Assembly (NCBI RefSeq): GCF_001417955.2
Contig: NZ_LKTM01000223.1
Span: 207,017-271,016 of the forward strand
Origin: Mycobacterium gordonae
GTDB lineage: Bacteria > Actinomycetota > Actinomycetes > Mycobacteriales > Mycobacteriaceae
Direction of reading: 5' to 3'
DNA length: 64,000 nt
The notes below the pieces were generated by a model that was not told the DNA's origin, made no database searches, and saw only the letters and a program-made list of their open reading frames with translations. Below, in pieces: positions 8,769-19,612 of this stretch. Position 1 is the first letter of the stretch, and every line of letters starts with the position of its first letter. The position numbers and the translations under genes are program-made.

Positions 8769-8798
8769 TTGGAGACGTTGTGTGCCAGGCTGTAACCT
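8769..8798 (+). promoter_or_regulatory. Promoter for the tRNA-Thr/tRNA-Met/rpmG/hadABC transcript
   Basis: TTGGAG (8769-8774), an 18-base spacer and TAACCT (8793-8798) form a sigma-A type promoter. The start site would be near 8805, about 30 bases before tRNA-Thr. Whether the transcript runs on through the two tRNAs into rpmG and hadABC is inference from the close spacing. Confidence 0.5.
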
Positions 8799-8836
8799 CT
8801 TTTTGGCCCGCGGCAGGTCTTCGCTGCGGGTGAACG

Positions 8837-8909
8837 GCCCCCTTAGCTCAGTCGGTAGAGCGTTTCCATGGTAAGGAAAAGGTCAACGGTTCGATTCCGT
8901 TAGGGGGCT
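8837..8909 (+). tRNA. tRNA-Thr (anticodon GGT)
   Basis: 73 bases fold as a cloverleaf. The acceptor stem GCCCCCT pairs with AGGGGGC (8902-8908), the D arm is GCTC/GAGC, the anticodon stem TTTCC/GGAAA closes the loop ATGGTAA, and the T arm carries TTCGATT. The middle of the anticodon loop reads GGT, decoding ACC and ACT. CCA is not encoded. Confidence 0.95.
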
Positions 8910-8941
8910 CGGCGGACGCCGAGCAGGTGCGCGGCCCCAGA

Positions 8942-9015
<74 letters not shown>

Positions 9016-9072
9016 CCACCACAGCACGACAAACGAATATAGAGACTTCGAGAGATTTGAGAGAGAACCGTC

Positions 9073-9240
9073 ATGGCTTCCAGTACCGACGTGCGGCCGA
9101 AGATCACCTTGGCGTGCGAGGTGTGCAAGCACCGCAACTACATCACCAAGAAGAACCGCCGCAACGACCCCGACCGTCTCGAGCTGAAGAAATTCTGCCC
9201 GAACTGCGGTAAGCACCAGGGGCACCGCGAAACGCGCTGA
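9073..9240 (+). CDS. rpmG: 50S ribosomal protein L33, zinc-binding form
   Basis: A 55-residue large-subunit ribosomal protein. [19 protein letters not shown] and [11 protein letters not shown] supply the two CXXC pairs (Cys15, Cys18, Cys42, Cys45) of a zinc ribbon, so this is the C+ paralogue (M. tuberculosis rpmG2), the one used when zinc is plentiful. A cysteine-free copy normally sits in a zinc-repressed operon elsewhere. It lies between tRNA-Met and hadA, 48 bases before the latter. Confidence 0.95.
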   Translation: MASSTDVRPKITLACEVCKHRNYITKKNRRNDPDRLELKKFCPNCGKHQGHRETR

Positions 9241-9288
9241 CCGCGCGCACCCCAATTACAGAGAGTCGACTAGGTAGGTTCGAGAACT

Positions 9289-9768
9289 GTGGCCCTGTCC
9301 GAAAAGATCCTCGGGATGCACTATCGCTACCCCGACCATTACGTGGTGGAACGGGAAAAGATCCGCGAGTACGCCACGGCGGTGCAAAACGACGAGCCGG
9401 CTTTTTTCGGTGAGGACGCGGCGGCAGAACTGGGCTACGACGGCCTGGCAGCCCCGTTGTGTTTCATCTCGGTATTCGGATACAAGGCGCAGTCTGCCTT
9501 TTTCCGGGACGCCAACATCGCGGTGACCGACCAGCAGATCGTTCAGGTTGACCAGGTTCTGAAGTTCCTCAAGCCGATCGTCGCCGGCGACAAGCTGTAC
9601 TGCGACGTCCACGTGGATGCGGTGCGCGAGGCGCACGGCACCCAGATCATCGTGACCAAGAACATCATCACCAACGATGCCGGCGAGATCGTCCAGGAGA
9701 CGTACACGACCCTGGCGGGCCGTGCCGGTGAAGACGGGGAAGTAGGATTTGCCGATGCCACTGCGTGA
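9289..9768 (+). CDS. hadA: (3R)-hydroxyacyl-ACP dehydratase subunit HadA (Ser61 variant)
   Basis: HadA is the substrate-binding, non-catalytic hotdog subunit that pairs with HadB in FAS-II and dehydrates 3-hydroxyacyl-ACP during early mycolate elongation. The 159-residue protein starts at GTG (MALSEKILGMHYRYPDHY), as in M. tuberculosis. The region FISVFGYKAQ has Ser at residue 61; M. tuberculosis has Cys61, the residue linked to thiacetazone and isoxyl action, and a Cys is found instead at residue 58. The 3' end overlaps hadB by 14 bases, which fits coupled synthesis of the heterodimer. Confidence 0.95.
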   Translation: MALSEKILGMHYRYPDHYVVEREKIREYATAVQNDEPAFFGEDAAAELGYDGLAAPLCFISVFGYKAQSAFFRDANIAVTDQQIVQVDQVLKFLKPIVAGDKLYCDVHVDAVREAHGTQIIVTKNIITNDAGEIVQETYTTLAGRAGEDGEVGFADATA

Positions 9769-10183
9769 GTTCAGTTCGGTGCAGGTGGGTGACCAGCTCC
9801 CAGAGCGGACCTACCCGTTGACCCGTCAGGACCTGGTCAACTACGCCGGGGTCTCGGGTGACTTGAACCCGATCCACTGGGACGACGAGATCGCCAAGAT
9901 GGTCGGGCTGGACACCGCGATCGCCCACGGCATGCTCACCATGGGTATCGGCGGCGGCTATGTCACGTCGTGGGTGGGCGACCCCGGGGCCGTGACGGAG
10001 TACAACGTGCGGTTCACCGCGGTGGTACCGGTACCCAACGACGGCAAAGGCGCCGAGTTGGTGTTCAGCGGCCGGGTGAAGTCCGTTGACCCGGAGACCA
10101 AATCGGTGACCATCGCACTGACGGCGACGACCGGCGGCAAGAAGATCTTCGGCCGGGCTGTCGCCTCGGCGAAGCTGGCCTAG
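9755..10183 (+). CDS. hadB: (3R)-hydroxyacyl-ACP dehydratase catalytic subunit HadB
   Basis: HadB is the shared catalytic subunit of the HadAB and HadBC dehydratases of FAS-II. It is a 142-residue MaoC-type hotdog protein with the hydratase motif SGDLNPIHWDDE; the catalytic pair is Asp36 and His41, as in M. tuberculosis. I chose ATG 9755 over a TTG two codons upstream because it gives the family length and has AGTAGGA at proper spacing. It overlaps hadA by 14 bases and is followed by hadC after 3 bases. Confidence 0.96.
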   Translation: MPLREFSSVQVGDQLPERTYPLTRQDLVNYAGVSGDLNPIHWDDEIAKMVGLDTAIAHGMLTMGIGGGYVTSWVGDPGAVTEYNVRFTAVVPVPNDGKGAELVFSGRVKSVDPETKSVTIALTATTGGKKIFGRAVASAKLA

Positions 10184-10186
10184 CGG

Positions 10187-10687
10187 ATGGCCCTCAAAAC
10201 AGATATCCGCGGAATGTCGTTTGTCTATCCCGACTACTTCGAGGTAGGCCGCGAACAAGTTCGGCAATTCTCCCGGTCGATCAAGTGCGATGATCGGGTC
10301 CACTACGACGAGGCTGCGGCCGCCGAATTCGGCGGCGACCGCATCGTCGCACCGCTGACCTTCGTGACGATCCTGGCGAAACTCATCCAGGACGACTTCT
10401 TCCGCAATGTGGACGTCGGCTTCGAAACCATGCAGATCGTGCAGGTCGACCAGAAGTTCGTGTACCACGCGCCGATCCATGTCGGAGACAAGCTCTACGG
10501 CAGTCTGCGCATCGAATCGGTCAACGAGCGTTTCGGCGCCGACATCGTCATGACGAAGAACTTCTGTCACAACCAGGATGGCGTCCTGGTCCTGGAGGCC
10601 TACACCACCCTGATGGGCCACGAAGGAGACAACTCCATCCAGCTCAAATGGGACAAGGAATCGGGCCAGGTAGTCAGAACCGGGTAA
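10187..10687 (+). CDS. hadC: (3R)-hydroxyacyl-ACP dehydratase subunit HadC
   Basis: HadC is the non-catalytic partner of HadB for later, longer-chain mycolate elongation. It is 166 residues long, homologous to HadA (MALKTDIRGMSFVYPDYFEV compared with the HadA start), and the QIVQVDQKFVYHAPIHVGDKL section matches the HadA QIVQVDQVLKFLKPIVAGDKL section. That shows the pair arose by duplication. It lacks the catalytic Asp/His motif of HadB. It ends the operon; tRNA-Trp follows after 123 bases. Confidence 0.95.
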   Translation: MALKTDIRGMSFVYPDYFEVGREQVRQFSRSIKCDDRVHYDEAAAAEFGGDRIVAPLTFVTILAKLIQDDFFRNVDVGFETMQIVQVDQKFVYHAPIHVGDKLYGSLRIESVNERFGADIVMTKNFCHNQDGVLVLEAYTTLMGHEGDNSIQLKWDKESGQVVRTG

Positions 10688-10744
10688 TTAGTATCTGGCT
10701 CCTACGTCGATGTACACTCGGACCTCGGGGTTTTCCCATTACAA

Positions 10745-10787
10745 GCGCGCTGTCCGTCGGTTCGCGATTGCCGAACGGGGGGCGCGC
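10745..10787 (+). terminator. GC-rich hairpin after hadC, possible terminator
   Basis: GCGCGC (10745-10750) can pair with GCGCGC (10782-10787), enclosing GTTCG/CGAAC (10760-10764 with 10772-10776) and a 7-base loop. There is no T-run after it, so it would be a non-canonical terminator, or a leader structure before tRNA-Trp. Confidence 0.3.
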
Positions 10788-10810
10788 GAGTCATGTAAGC
10801 CCCGGAAAAT

Positions 10811-10883
<73 letters not shown>

Positions 10884-11004
10884 CTGACGGCGGGCCGCAC
10901 GAGGAGGCGGGCCATCTGACTCGCGTGCCATGGTGGACACTGGAAAGAGTGGCCACTTTGAGCGGTACGGCACGCGAAACAGCTAGCGAACGAAGGAGCA
11001 CGCG

Positions 11005-11475
11005 GTGAGCGACGAAGGCGACGTTGCCGACGACGCCGCAGGCGACAGCGGCGCCGTGGTGACCAAGGCGGTGGCGCGGCCGCAGCGGCCCACGGGAAAA
11101 CGTTCCCGGGTGCGCGCGGCGGAGGCCGAGGACGGCGACGAGTCGACCGACGTCGAGGTCGCCGAGAAGGATTCGGCAAAGAAGGACGCGTCGAAGTCTT
11201 CGAAGGCGTCGAAGTCTTCGGGGGCCAAATCGACGCAGAAAGACAAGGCGAAGAAGCCGAAGAAAGCCGGTTCGACCAGCTCGATCAACCCTTTCGTGTT
11301 CGTCTACACCTACCTCAAGCAGGTTGTAGCCGAGATGCGGAAGGTGATCTGGCCCAACCGCAAGCAGATGCTCACCTACACGTCGGTGGTGCTGGTCTTC
11401 CTGGCCTTCATGGTGGCGGTGGTAGGTGGCGCCGACCTGGGTCTGAGCAAGCTCGTGCTGTTGGTGTTCGGCTGA
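11005..11475 (+). CDS. secE: Preprotein translocase subunit SecE
   Basis: SecE clamps SecY in the Sec translocon. The 156-residue protein has a long, charged Lys/Ser/Ala-rich N-terminal extension (about residues 1-90) that is disordered-looking and typical of actinobacteria. The conserved SecE module follows: [23 protein letters not shown], then one transmembrane helix (about 127-147). The start is GTG with GGAG upstream. It precedes nusG by 31 bases, the usual secE-nusG-rplK-rplA order. Confidence 0.96.
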   Translation: MSDEGDVADDAAGDSGAVVTKAVARPQRPTGKRSRVRAAEAEDGDESTDVEVAEKDSAKKDASKSSKASKSSGAKSTQKDKAKKPKKAGSTSSINPFVFVYTYLKQVVAEMRKVIWPNRKQMLTYTSVVLVFLAFMVAVVGGADLGLSKLVLLVFG

Positions 11476-11491
11476 GACTTGAGAGCGATAG

Positions 11492-12226
<735 letters not shown>

Positions 12227-12295
12227 CCCCCAGGGCATCCCAGAACTTTGCACCCCAGCACTTTGCAAGACTAGGAAGGAATGTAGGACAAACTC

Positions 12296-12727
12296 ATGGC
12301 CCCGAAGAAGAAGAAAGTCACCGGGCTGATCAAGCTGCAGATCGTGGCCGGGCAGGCCAACCCTGCCCCGCCGGTCGGCCCGGCGCTCGGCCAGCACGGC
12401 GTCAACATCATGGAGTTCTGCAAGGCCTACAACGCCGCGACGGAAAGCCAGCGCGGTCAGGTCATCCCGGTGGAGATCACGGTCTACGAGGACCGCAGCT
12501 TCACCTTTGCGCTGAAGACCCCGCCGGCCGCCAAGCTGTTGCTCAAGGCCGCCGGTGTGCCCAAGGGGTCGGCGGAGCCGCACAAGACGAAGGTCGCGAA
12601 GGTGACCTGGGACCAGGTGCGCGAGATCGCCGAGACCAAGAAGACGGACCTCAACGCCAACGACATCGACGCGGCGGCGAAGATCATCGCCGGCACCGCC
12701 CGGTCGATGGGCATCACGGTCGAGTAG
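12296..12727 (+). CDS. rplK: 50S ribosomal protein L11
   Basis: L11 forms the GTPase-associated stalk base with 23S rRNA and is the site of thiostrepton action and of RelA stimulation. The 143-residue protein opens [20 protein letters not shown]; the [24 protein letters not shown] section is the conserved proline-rich N-domain, and the C-domain ends with [12 protein letters not shown]. Upstream (12243-12265) ACTTTGCA occurs twice. The gap to rplA is 87 bases. Confidence 0.97.
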   Translation: MAPKKKKVTGLIKLQIVAGQANPAPPVGPALGQHGVNIMEFCKAYNAATESQRGQVIPVEITVYEDRSFTFALKTPPAAKLLLKAAGVPKGSAEPHKTKVAKVTWDQVREIAETKKTDLNANDIDAAAKIIAGTARSMGITVE

Positions 12728-12814
12728 TTCCAGTTCGACAAAACACCCGAGAACGCGTGGGAGGGCCAGCTTCGGCCCGCCAACCACGAACCCAACACCA
12801 GATTGGATTGAACA

Positions 12815-13528
12815 ATGAGCAAAACCAGCAAGGCATACCGCGCCGCCGCCGAGAAGGTGGACCGCAACAACCTCTACACCCCGTTGCAGGCCGCCCGGCT
12901 CGCCAAGGAGACGTCGTCGACCAAGCAGGACGCGACCGTCGAGGTGGCGATCCGGCTCGGCGTCGACCCGCGCAAGGCCGACCAGATGGTCCGTGGCACG
13001 GTCAACCTGCCGCACGGCACGGGTAAGACCGCCCGGGTGGCCGTCTTCGCCGTCGGTGAGAAGGCCGACGCCGCCGTAGCCGCCGGAGCCGATGTCGTCG
13101 GCAGCGACGACCTGATCGAGAAGATCCAGGGCGGGTTCCTGGACTTCGACGCCGCCATCGCGACTCCCGACCAGATGGCCAAGGTGGGCCGGATCGCCCG
13201 CGTTCTGGGTCCGCGCGGCCTGATGCCGAACCCCAAGACCGGCACCGTCACCCCGGATGTCGCCAAGGCCGTCGCCGACATCAAGGGCGGCAAGATCAAC
13301 TTCCGCGTCGACAAGCAGGCCAACCTGCACTTCGTGATCGGCAAGGCGTCGTTCGACGAGAAGAAGCTTGCGGAGAACTACGGTGCCGCGCTCGACGAGG
13401 TGCTGCGGCACAAGCCGTCGTCGTCCAAGGGCCGTTACCTGAAGAAGGTCACGGTGTCGACGACGACCGGCCCGGGTATCCCGGTCGACCCGTCGGTCAC
13501 CCGCAATTTCACCGCCGAGGCGGAGTAA
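12815..13528 (+). CDS. rplA: 50S ribosomal protein L1
   Basis: L1 forms the mobile L1 stalk near the E site and in many bacteria represses its own L11-L1 message. The protein is 237 residues long, with the expected core segments [19 protein letters not shown] and [16 protein letters not shown]. It ends 17 bases before the strong hairpin terminator at 13546, where this transcription unit meets the minus-strand sigma factor gene. Confidence 0.97.
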   Translation: MSKTSKAYRAAAEKVDRNNLYTPLQAARLAKETSSTKQDATVEVAIRLGVDPRKADQMVRGTVNLPHGTGKTARVAVFAVGEKADAAVAAGADVVGSDDLIEKIQGGFLDFDAAIATPDQMAKVGRIARVLGPRGLMPNPKTGTVTPDVAKAVADIKGGKINFRVDKQANLHFVIGKASFDEKKLAENYGAALDEVLRHKPSSSKGRYLKKVTVSTTTGPGIPVDPSVTRNFTAEAE

Positions 13529-13545
13529 GCGGCGCCTTCGGCTGC

Positions 13546-13605
13546 GCGAGCAGACACAAAATCGCCCTGGAGCACGCGTTCCAGGGCGATTTTGTGTCTG
13601 CTCGC
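13546..13605. terminator. Long bidirectional terminator (TRIT-like) between rplA and the sigma factor gene
   Basis: A perfect 25-base inverted repeat (arms 13546-13570 and 13581-13605, loop 13571-13580). On the plus strand the right arm carries GATTTTGTGTCTGCTCGC. Symmetry lets it work for both converging genes. The flanking GCGAGCAGAC/GTCTGCTCGC is shared with three other terminators in this window and resembles the TRIT terminator motif described in M. tuberculosis. Confidence 0.9.
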
Positions 13606-13626
13606 GGGGAGGGCCGGGCAGTGGAT

Positions 13627-14835
13627 CTAGCCGCCGCATTCGGTGACGCGCCGCCGCAGGAATGCGCGGCCTGGCTCAGAAGCGTTGCCCTCCAATGCCT
13701 TTCGATACCACACTACGGCTTCGGCGTGGCGCCCTGCCCGCCGCAACAGGTCCGCGCGCACCGACGCGACGAGATTCGAGTGCGTCAGCCGCGGGTCGTG
13801 GGCCACCTTGTCCAGGGCTGCCAGGCCCACATCCGGGCCGTCGCGGAAGCCGACCGCGAGCGCGCGGTTGGCTCTCACCACCGGCGAGTCGGTCAACTGC
13901 AGCAACCGGTCGTAAGCCGCGCAGATCGCGGTCCAGTCGGTCTGGTCCCAGGAGGGCGCCGTCGCATGGATGGCGGCGATCACGGCTTGCGGCAGATACG
14001 GACCGGTCGATCCCTGCGCCTGTCGTAATCGATTGAGGCCGCGGCTGATCCGGTCGCGGTTCCAGCGGTGACGGTCCTGCTCGTCCAGCGGCACCAGCGC
14101 CCCGGCGGCGTCCAGCCGTGTTGCCCGCCGCGAGTCATGCAGCAGCACCAGGGCCGCCAGGGCGTGTGCCTCGGGATGCGGCATCAGGGCGCACAGCTCG
14201 CCGGCCAGCCGCACCCCTTCGTCACACAACTCGTCGCGGATGGCCGACGGGCCGGCGGTGGACCAGTAGCCCTCGGTGAACACCGAGTAGATGCAGCTCA
14301 GTACGTGCGGTGTGCGTTCGGGGAGCAACTCGGCGGGCGGAACCCGCAGCGGAATGTTCGCGTGCCGAATCTTGTACTTGGCCCGGGTGATTCGCTGCCC
14401 GATCGCTGCCTCGGTCTGCAACAGTGCGCGGGCGATCTCGGCGACCGTCAACCCGGATACCAGCCGCAGCGTGAGCGCCAGTTGCGAGCGGCGGTCCAGT
14501 GCCGGGTGCGCGCAGGTGAACATCATCCGCAGTTCGTCGTCGCGAACCGGATGCAACACCGCGTCGTCGGTGCGGATATCGTCCACGAAAGCCGCCAATT
14601 CCTTTCCGGGACGGATGGATTCGCGGCGTAGCCGATCACGGGCACGATTGCGCGCGACCGTTATCAGCCATGCGCCGGGGCGATCGGGTACGCCATCGCG
14701 CTCCCAGGTGCGCAGCGCCTCGGCGCACGCCTCCTGGACGGCGTCCTCGGCGATGGTGAGGTCGCCCGACCATCGTGCGATGGCGGCGACGGCAGGTCCC
14801 CATTCATGCCGAAAGACGCCGTCCAGATCGGTCAT
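13627..14835 (-). CDS. ECF sigma factor with C-terminal TPR-like extension (ECF42 type)
   Basis: A 402-residue extracytoplasmic-function sigma factor. Sigma-2 is at the N-terminus (AEDAVQEACAEALRTWERDG, with PGAWLITVARNRARDRLRRE), sigma-4 follows (RSQLALTLRLVSGLTVAEIARALL and QRITRAKYKIR), and about 220 further residues of helical repeats are similar to the extension of ECF42 factors, which in that group is needed for activity (known). The partner DGPF/YCII gene lies 9 bases upstream on the same strand, which is the defining ECF42 context. No anti-sigma gene is seen. M. tuberculosis has nothing between rplA and mmaA4, so the pair looks inserted. Confidence 0.88.
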   Translation of the reverse strand: MTDLDGVFRHEWGPAVAAIARWSGDLTIAEDAVQEACAEALRTWERDGVPDRPGAWLITVARNRARDRLRRESIRPGKELAAFVDDIRTDDAVLHPVRDDELRMMFTCAHPALDRRSQLALTLRLVSGLTVAEIARALLQTEAAIGQRITRAKYKIRHANIPLRVPPAELLPERTPHVLSCIYSVFTEGYWSTAGPSAIRDELCDEGVRLAGELCALMPHPEAHALAALVLLHDSRRATRLDAAGALVPLDEQDRHRWNRDRISRGLNRLRQAQGSTGPYLPQAVIAAIHATAPSWDQTDWTAICAAYDRLLQLTDSPVVRANRALAVGFRDGPDVGLAALDKVAHDPRLTHSNLVASVRADLLRRAGRHAEAVVWYRKALEGNASEPGRAFLRRRVTECGG

Positions 14836-14844
14836 CCGACGTGG

Positions 14845-15543
14845 CTACAGTCCCGAGATACCGGCCAGTTGCCGGAGCTGCACCGTGGACGCGGGAATCA
14901 TCGAGGCCACCTTGACGGCTTCGTCACGGTCGCCGGCGCTCAGCACATAGAAGCCGTTGGCGACTTCCGCGGCTTCGGCGTACGGACCGTCGGTGACAAG
15001 GACCTCGCCGTTGCGGATCCGCACGGTCGTCGCGGTCGAACGATCGTGCAACGCGGCGCCGCCGACGATGTGATCGCCTGCGGCGGCGGCGAACTCGACG
15101 TGGCGTGCAGCCACCGCATCCCACTCCGGAGTGTGCGGCGTGTGGGTGGTTCCGGGCGGCTCCAACAGCAGCGCGAGCCAGTCGGTGCCGCTGGGTTTGG
15201 GAGACGGTTCGATCGCGTGGACGGTGGGCCGCACCTCTACCGCACCGTGCTTGGCGAGCGGAATGCCACGGGCGAAGGTGAGGGCTTCGTCGAGGTTTTC
15301 GGCTTCGAAAAGGTAGTAACCGCACGCTACTTCGGCGCCTTCGGCGAACGGTCCGTCGGTGATGACCGGCTCGTCCGGGCCGCCGTCGATCCGTACGCCG
15401 GCCGCCGCGGGAAGCAGGGCATCACCGGCCCGGATGGCTGCGGCCGCAGCGCGGTGAAAGCCCTGGTAGGCCTCCATCTCGGCAGCACGTTCCGAGGGCG
15501 TCAAGTCGCGCTCGTGACTGATCAGCAAAGCGAAATACTGCAT
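14845..15543 (-). CDS. Double DGPF/YCII-domain protein
   Basis: A 232-residue protein made of two tandem DGPF (YCII-related) domains. The signature appears twice: VITDGPFAEGAEVACGYYLF (about residues 60-80) and VLVTDGPYAEAAEVANGFYVL (about 180-200). DGPF proteins are the usual targets or partners of ECF42 sigma factors; their chemistry is unknown. GGGAGGAG lies 7 bases before the ATG. It sits upstream of the sigma gene and downstream of mmaA4, on the same strand. Most DGPF proteins have one domain, so this one is a fused duplicate. Confidence 0.85.
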   Translation of the reverse strand: MQYFALLISHERDLTPSERAAEMEAYQGFHRAAAAAIRAGDALLPAAAGVRIDGGPDEPVITDGPFAEGAEVACGYYLFEAENLDEALTFARGIPLAKHGAVEVRPTVHAIEPSPKPSGTDWLALLLEPPGTTHTPHTPEWDAVAARHVEFAAAAGDHIVGGAALHDRSTATTVRIRNGEVLVTDGPYAEAAEVANGFYVLSAGDRDEAVKVASMIPASTVQLRQLAGISGL

Positions 15544-15626
15544 TCGTCGTCTCCTCCCGTAGCGAGCGGGGCCCGGTGCTCCACTCTCTACCGGTTCGAC
15601 GAACGGTGCACGCCCGTTCCGACCGA

Positions 15627-16523
15627 CTAGGCGGCTGCCCGCGACTTGAGATAGGTCACCAGGCTCACGTCGAGCATCTCGTCGTCGAAGTAGTGCTCGC
15701 AGCCGCGCAGGTACTTCATGTACCGCTCGTAGACCTCGAGCGAAGTGACCTCGACGGCCTTCTCCTTATTGGACTCCAGGGTGTCGCCCCAGATGTGCAA
15801 GGTCTTGATGTAGTGCGGGCGCAGCGAAAGTGGTTCGGGGACGACAAACCCGGCCTTTTCGCCGTGCTCCACCATCATCTCCGTGGACGGCAGGCGGCCA
15901 CCGGGGAAGATCTCGGTCACGATGAACTTGATGAAGCGGACCGTCTCGAAGGTGATCCGCTTCCCCCGCGCCGCCATCTCGTACGGGTGGTAGCTGACGC
16001 TGCTCTGGATGGTCATCCGGCCGTCGTCGGGCATGACGTCGAAACACCGCTTGAAGAAGTCGTCATAGTTCTCGTGCCCGAAGTGCTCGAAGGCCTCGAT
16101 GGAGACGATCCGGTCGACCGGCTCGTTGAAGTCCTCCCAGCCGTGCAGGAGGACCCGTCGGGAGCGGTCGGTGTCGATCGCGTCCAGCACCTGCTGCGAG
16201 CGGGCGTGCTGGTTCTTGGACAGGGTGAGGCCGATGACGTTAACGTCGTACTTCTCCACGGCGCGCTTCATGGTGGTGCCCCAGCCGCAGCCGACGTCCA
16301 GCAACGTCATTCCCGGCTTGAGGTCCAGCTGGTCGAGGTTCAGGTCGATCTTCGCGATCTGGGCTTCCTCGAGCGAAATGTCCCATGGGTCGAAGTAGGC
16401 GCAGCTGTAGGTCCGGGTCGGATCCTGGAACAGCGCGAAGAAATCATCGGAGACGTCGTAGTGCGCCTGAATGTCTTCGAACTGCGTCGCCTTCGTCATG
16501 GCACCGGTCGGTTTGTCGGCCAT
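15627..16523 (-). CDS. mmaA4: Hydroxymycolate synthase MmaA4
   Basis: A SAM-dependent methyltransferase that adds methyl and hydroxyl groups at the distal position of mero-mycolates, the first step to keto- and methoxy-mycolates. The 298-residue protein has the SAM loop LLDVGCGWG, the [17 protein letters not shown] segment and [19 protein letters not shown], all of which distinguish MmaA4 from its paralogues. I chose ATG 16523 ([19 protein letters not shown]), close to the 301 residues in M. tuberculosis; a GTG 30 bases upstream is also in frame. It is first of the four-gene array nearest the DGPF gene. Confidence 0.92.
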   Translation of the reverse strand: MADKPTGAMTKATQFEDIQAHYDVSDDFFALFQDPTRTYSCAYFDPWDISLEEAQIAKIDLNLDQLDLKPGMTLLDVGCGWGTTMKRAVEKYDVNVIGLTLSKNQHARSQQVLDAIDTDRSRRVLLHGWEDFNEPVDRIVSIEAFEHFGHENYDDFFKRCFDVMPDDGRMTIQSSVSYHPYEMAARGKRITFETVRFIKFIVTEIFPGGRLPSTEMMVEHGEKAGFVVPEPLSLRPHYIKTLHIWGDTLESNKEKAVEVTSLEVYERYMKYLRGCEHYFDDEMLDVSLVTYLKSRAAA

Positions 16524-16664
16524 TGCTGTGGTGTTCTCCTGAATAAGTGGCACTAGCTGGTCGTCCGCGCGGGCCCAGACCTCTGACGTGCAACACTACC
16601 CGATCCGGTGGTACCGGCTGACCGGCCGAGGGTTGCTTCGGTGCCCGTCGAGGCCCGCGTAAGT

Positions 16665-17546
16665 CTATTTCTGCAACGTGAAGTGGTGGCAGTCGATGTA
16701 CCCGATCCGGAAGCACTCGGCGGTACCGGTCAAGTACTTCATGTAGCGCTCATAGATCTCTTCGGACTGAATCCTGATCGCCTCGTCCTTGTGGGCCAGG
16801 AGCGCTTCGGCCCAGAAGTCGAGGGTCCTGGCGAAGTGCAGCTGTAGCGACTCGACATGCGAGACGGTGAAACCGGCTCTCGTGGCGTGGTCGTGCACCT
16901 TCTCGATAGACGGCAGCCGGCCGCCCGGAAAGATCTCAGTCACGATGAACTTGATGAACCGGGCCATCTCGAACGTCACCGGCATCCCGCGCTCGACGAT
17001 CTGGCCTCCGGTCAACCCGGTGATCGAGTGCAGCAGCATCCTCCCGTCGTCGGGCAGGGCTTCGAACACGAACTTGAAGAAGTCGTCGTAGCGCTGGAAG
17101 CCGAAGTGCTCCAGGGCCTCGATGGTGATGATCCGGTCCACCGGCTCGTTGAACTCGGCCCAGTCGCTCAGCAGAACCCGGTGCGAACGGTTCGTGTCGA
17201 CCTCGCCCAGCAGCCGCTCGCAGTAGGCGTGCTGGTTCTTGGACAGGGTCACGCCGATGACGTTCACGTCATATTTCTCGAGGGCGCGCTTCATCGTCGA
17301 ACCCCAGCCGCAACCCACATCGAGCAGGGTCATACCCGGCTCCAGCCCCAGTTTGCCCAGCGCCAGGTCCAGCTTGGCGATCTGGGCTTCCTCGAGGGTC
17401 ATGTCGTCGCGCTCGAAGTAGGCGCAGCTGTAGGTCCGGGTTGGATCCGTGAACAACTCGAAGAATTCGTTGGAGATGTCGTAGTGCGCCTGGACGTCGT
17501 CGTTGTTCTCTCGCCGGCTTCTGGCTCGAGTTAGGTTGTTAGACAT
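16665..17546 (-). CDS. mmaA3: Methoxymycolate O-methyltransferase MmaA3
   Basis: Methylates hydroxymycolate, made by MmaA4, to methoxymycolate using SAM. It is 293 residues long, the same as in M. tuberculosis, with DTNRSHRVLLSDWAEFNEP and MLLHSITGLTG as MmaA3-like marks and ITIEALEHFG at the active site. Gly98, the residue altered in the inactive BCG Pasteur allele, is intact, so methoxymycolates should be made. GGGAGG precedes the ATG by 5 bases. The gap to mmaA4 is 141 bases. Confidence 0.9.
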   Translation of the reverse strand: MSNNLTRARSRRENNDDVQAHYDISNEFFELFTDPTRTYSCAYFERDDMTLEEAQIAKLDLALGKLGLEPGMTLLDVGCGWGSTMKRALEKYDVNVIGVTLSKNQHAYCERLLGEVDTNRSHRVLLSDWAEFNEPVDRIITIEALEHFGFQRYDDFFKFVFEALPDDGRMLLHSITGLTGGQIVERGMPVTFEMARFIKFIVTEIFPGGRLPSIEKVHDHATRAGFTVSHVESLQLHFARTLDFWAEALLAHKDEAIRIQSEEIYERYMKYLTGTAECFRIGYIDCHHFTLQK

Positions 17547-17659
17547 TTGTCCTCCCGATGGGACAGGCCCACCCCCCGCGAGGTGATCATCTCCGGGACC
17601 CTACACGTGCGGGGACGCGTCCCCCGCATTTGAACTCACTGATACCGGGATTATTTCCC

Positions 17660-18523
17660 CTACTTCTCCAGGGTGAACTGGTTGACGTCGATGTAGCCGG
17701 TCCGGAACGAGTCCGCGCATCCGGTCAGGTACTTCATGTAGCGCTCGTAGACCTCTTCGGACTGGATCTCGATCGCCTCGTCCTTGCGCGACTCCAGGGC
17801 GGCGGCCCACAGGTCGAGCGTGCGGGCGTAGTGCGGCTGCAGCGATTGGCGCCGGGTCAGTGTGAAGCCGCCCTTCGCGGAGTGCTCCTGGACCTTCTCG
17901 ATCGACGGCAACCGGCCGCCCGGGAAGATCTCGGTCATGATGAATTTGGCGAAGCGGGCGCCCTCGAAGGTCAACGGCATCCCGCGCTCGGCCATCTGCG
18001 TACCGGTCAGGGCAGTGATGGTGTGCAGCAGCATCACGCCGTCGGCCGGCAGCACCCGGTGCGCCAGTGCGAAGAAGTCGTCGTAGCGGTCGAAGCCGAA
18101 GTGCTCGAACGCGCCGATCGAGACGATGCGGTCGACGGGCTCGTCGAACTGCTCCCAGCCTTCCAGCAGCACGCGCCGGGTGCGCTCGGTGTCCATCTCG
18201 TCGAAAGACTTCTGCACGTGCGCAGCCTGGTTCTTCGACAGGGTCAGGCCGACGACGTTGACGTCGTACTTCTCGACAGCCCGGCGCATGGTGGCGCCCC
18301 AGCCGCAGCCCACGTCCAGCAGCGTCATCCCGGGCTGCAGGCCCAGCTTGCCCAGCGCCAGGTCGATCTTGGCGATCTGTGCCTCTTCCAGCGTCATGTC
18401 CTCGCGCTCGAAATAAGCGCAGCTGTATGTCTGGGTCGGGTCCAGAAACAACCGGAAGAAGTCGTCCGACAGGTCGTAGTGTGCCTGCACATCGTCAAAG
18501 TGCGGCTTCAGCTTCGCAGCCAT
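17660..18523 (-). CDS. mmaA2: Mycolic acid cyclopropane synthase MmaA2
   Basis: A SAM-dependent cyclopropane synthase acting on meromycolate double bonds. The 287-residue protein carries LLDVGCGWG and [18 protein letters not shown], where the Glu before HFG is the conserved bicarbonate-binding acid of the family. I chose ATG 18523 ([19 protein letters not shown]), which has GGAAAGG upstream and matches the length of M. tuberculosis MmaA2; the open frame runs 28 codons further. PcaA and CmaA enzymes are close relatives, so the A2 label rests on position in the array. Confidence 0.88.
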   Translation of the reverse strand: MAAKLKPHFDDVQAHYDLSDDFFRLFLDPTQTYSCAYFEREDMTLEEAQIAKIDLALGKLGLQPGMTLLDVGCGWGATMRRAVEKYDVNVVGLTLSKNQAAHVQKSFDEMDTERTRRVLLEGWEQFDEPVDRIVSIGAFEHFGFDRYDDFFALAHRVLPADGVMLLHTITALTGTQMAERGMPLTFEGARFAKFIMTEIFPGGRLPSIEKVQEHSAKGGFTLTRRQSLQPHYARTLDLWAAALESRKDEAIEIQSEEVYERYMKYLTGCADSFRTGYIDVNQFTLEK

Positions 18524-18664
18524 GTGTATTGCCTTTCCGGACCCGAACGGGTCCACGATCGCACGCGTCGTCGCCCCCCCGGTGCGTGCGGGAAGTATGT
18601 TATCCAACGCGCCGCGCCATTACTAAACCGCGACAGCGTCTGCGCTGTTCAGCGGCAACTTTTG

Positions 18665-19612
<948 letters not shown>

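Noticed and set aside
13546..13605. The 25-base inverted repeat as an insertion-sequence end or attachment site
   Set aside because: Perfect hairpin between converging genes, with similar copies at other operon ends; a terminator explains it.
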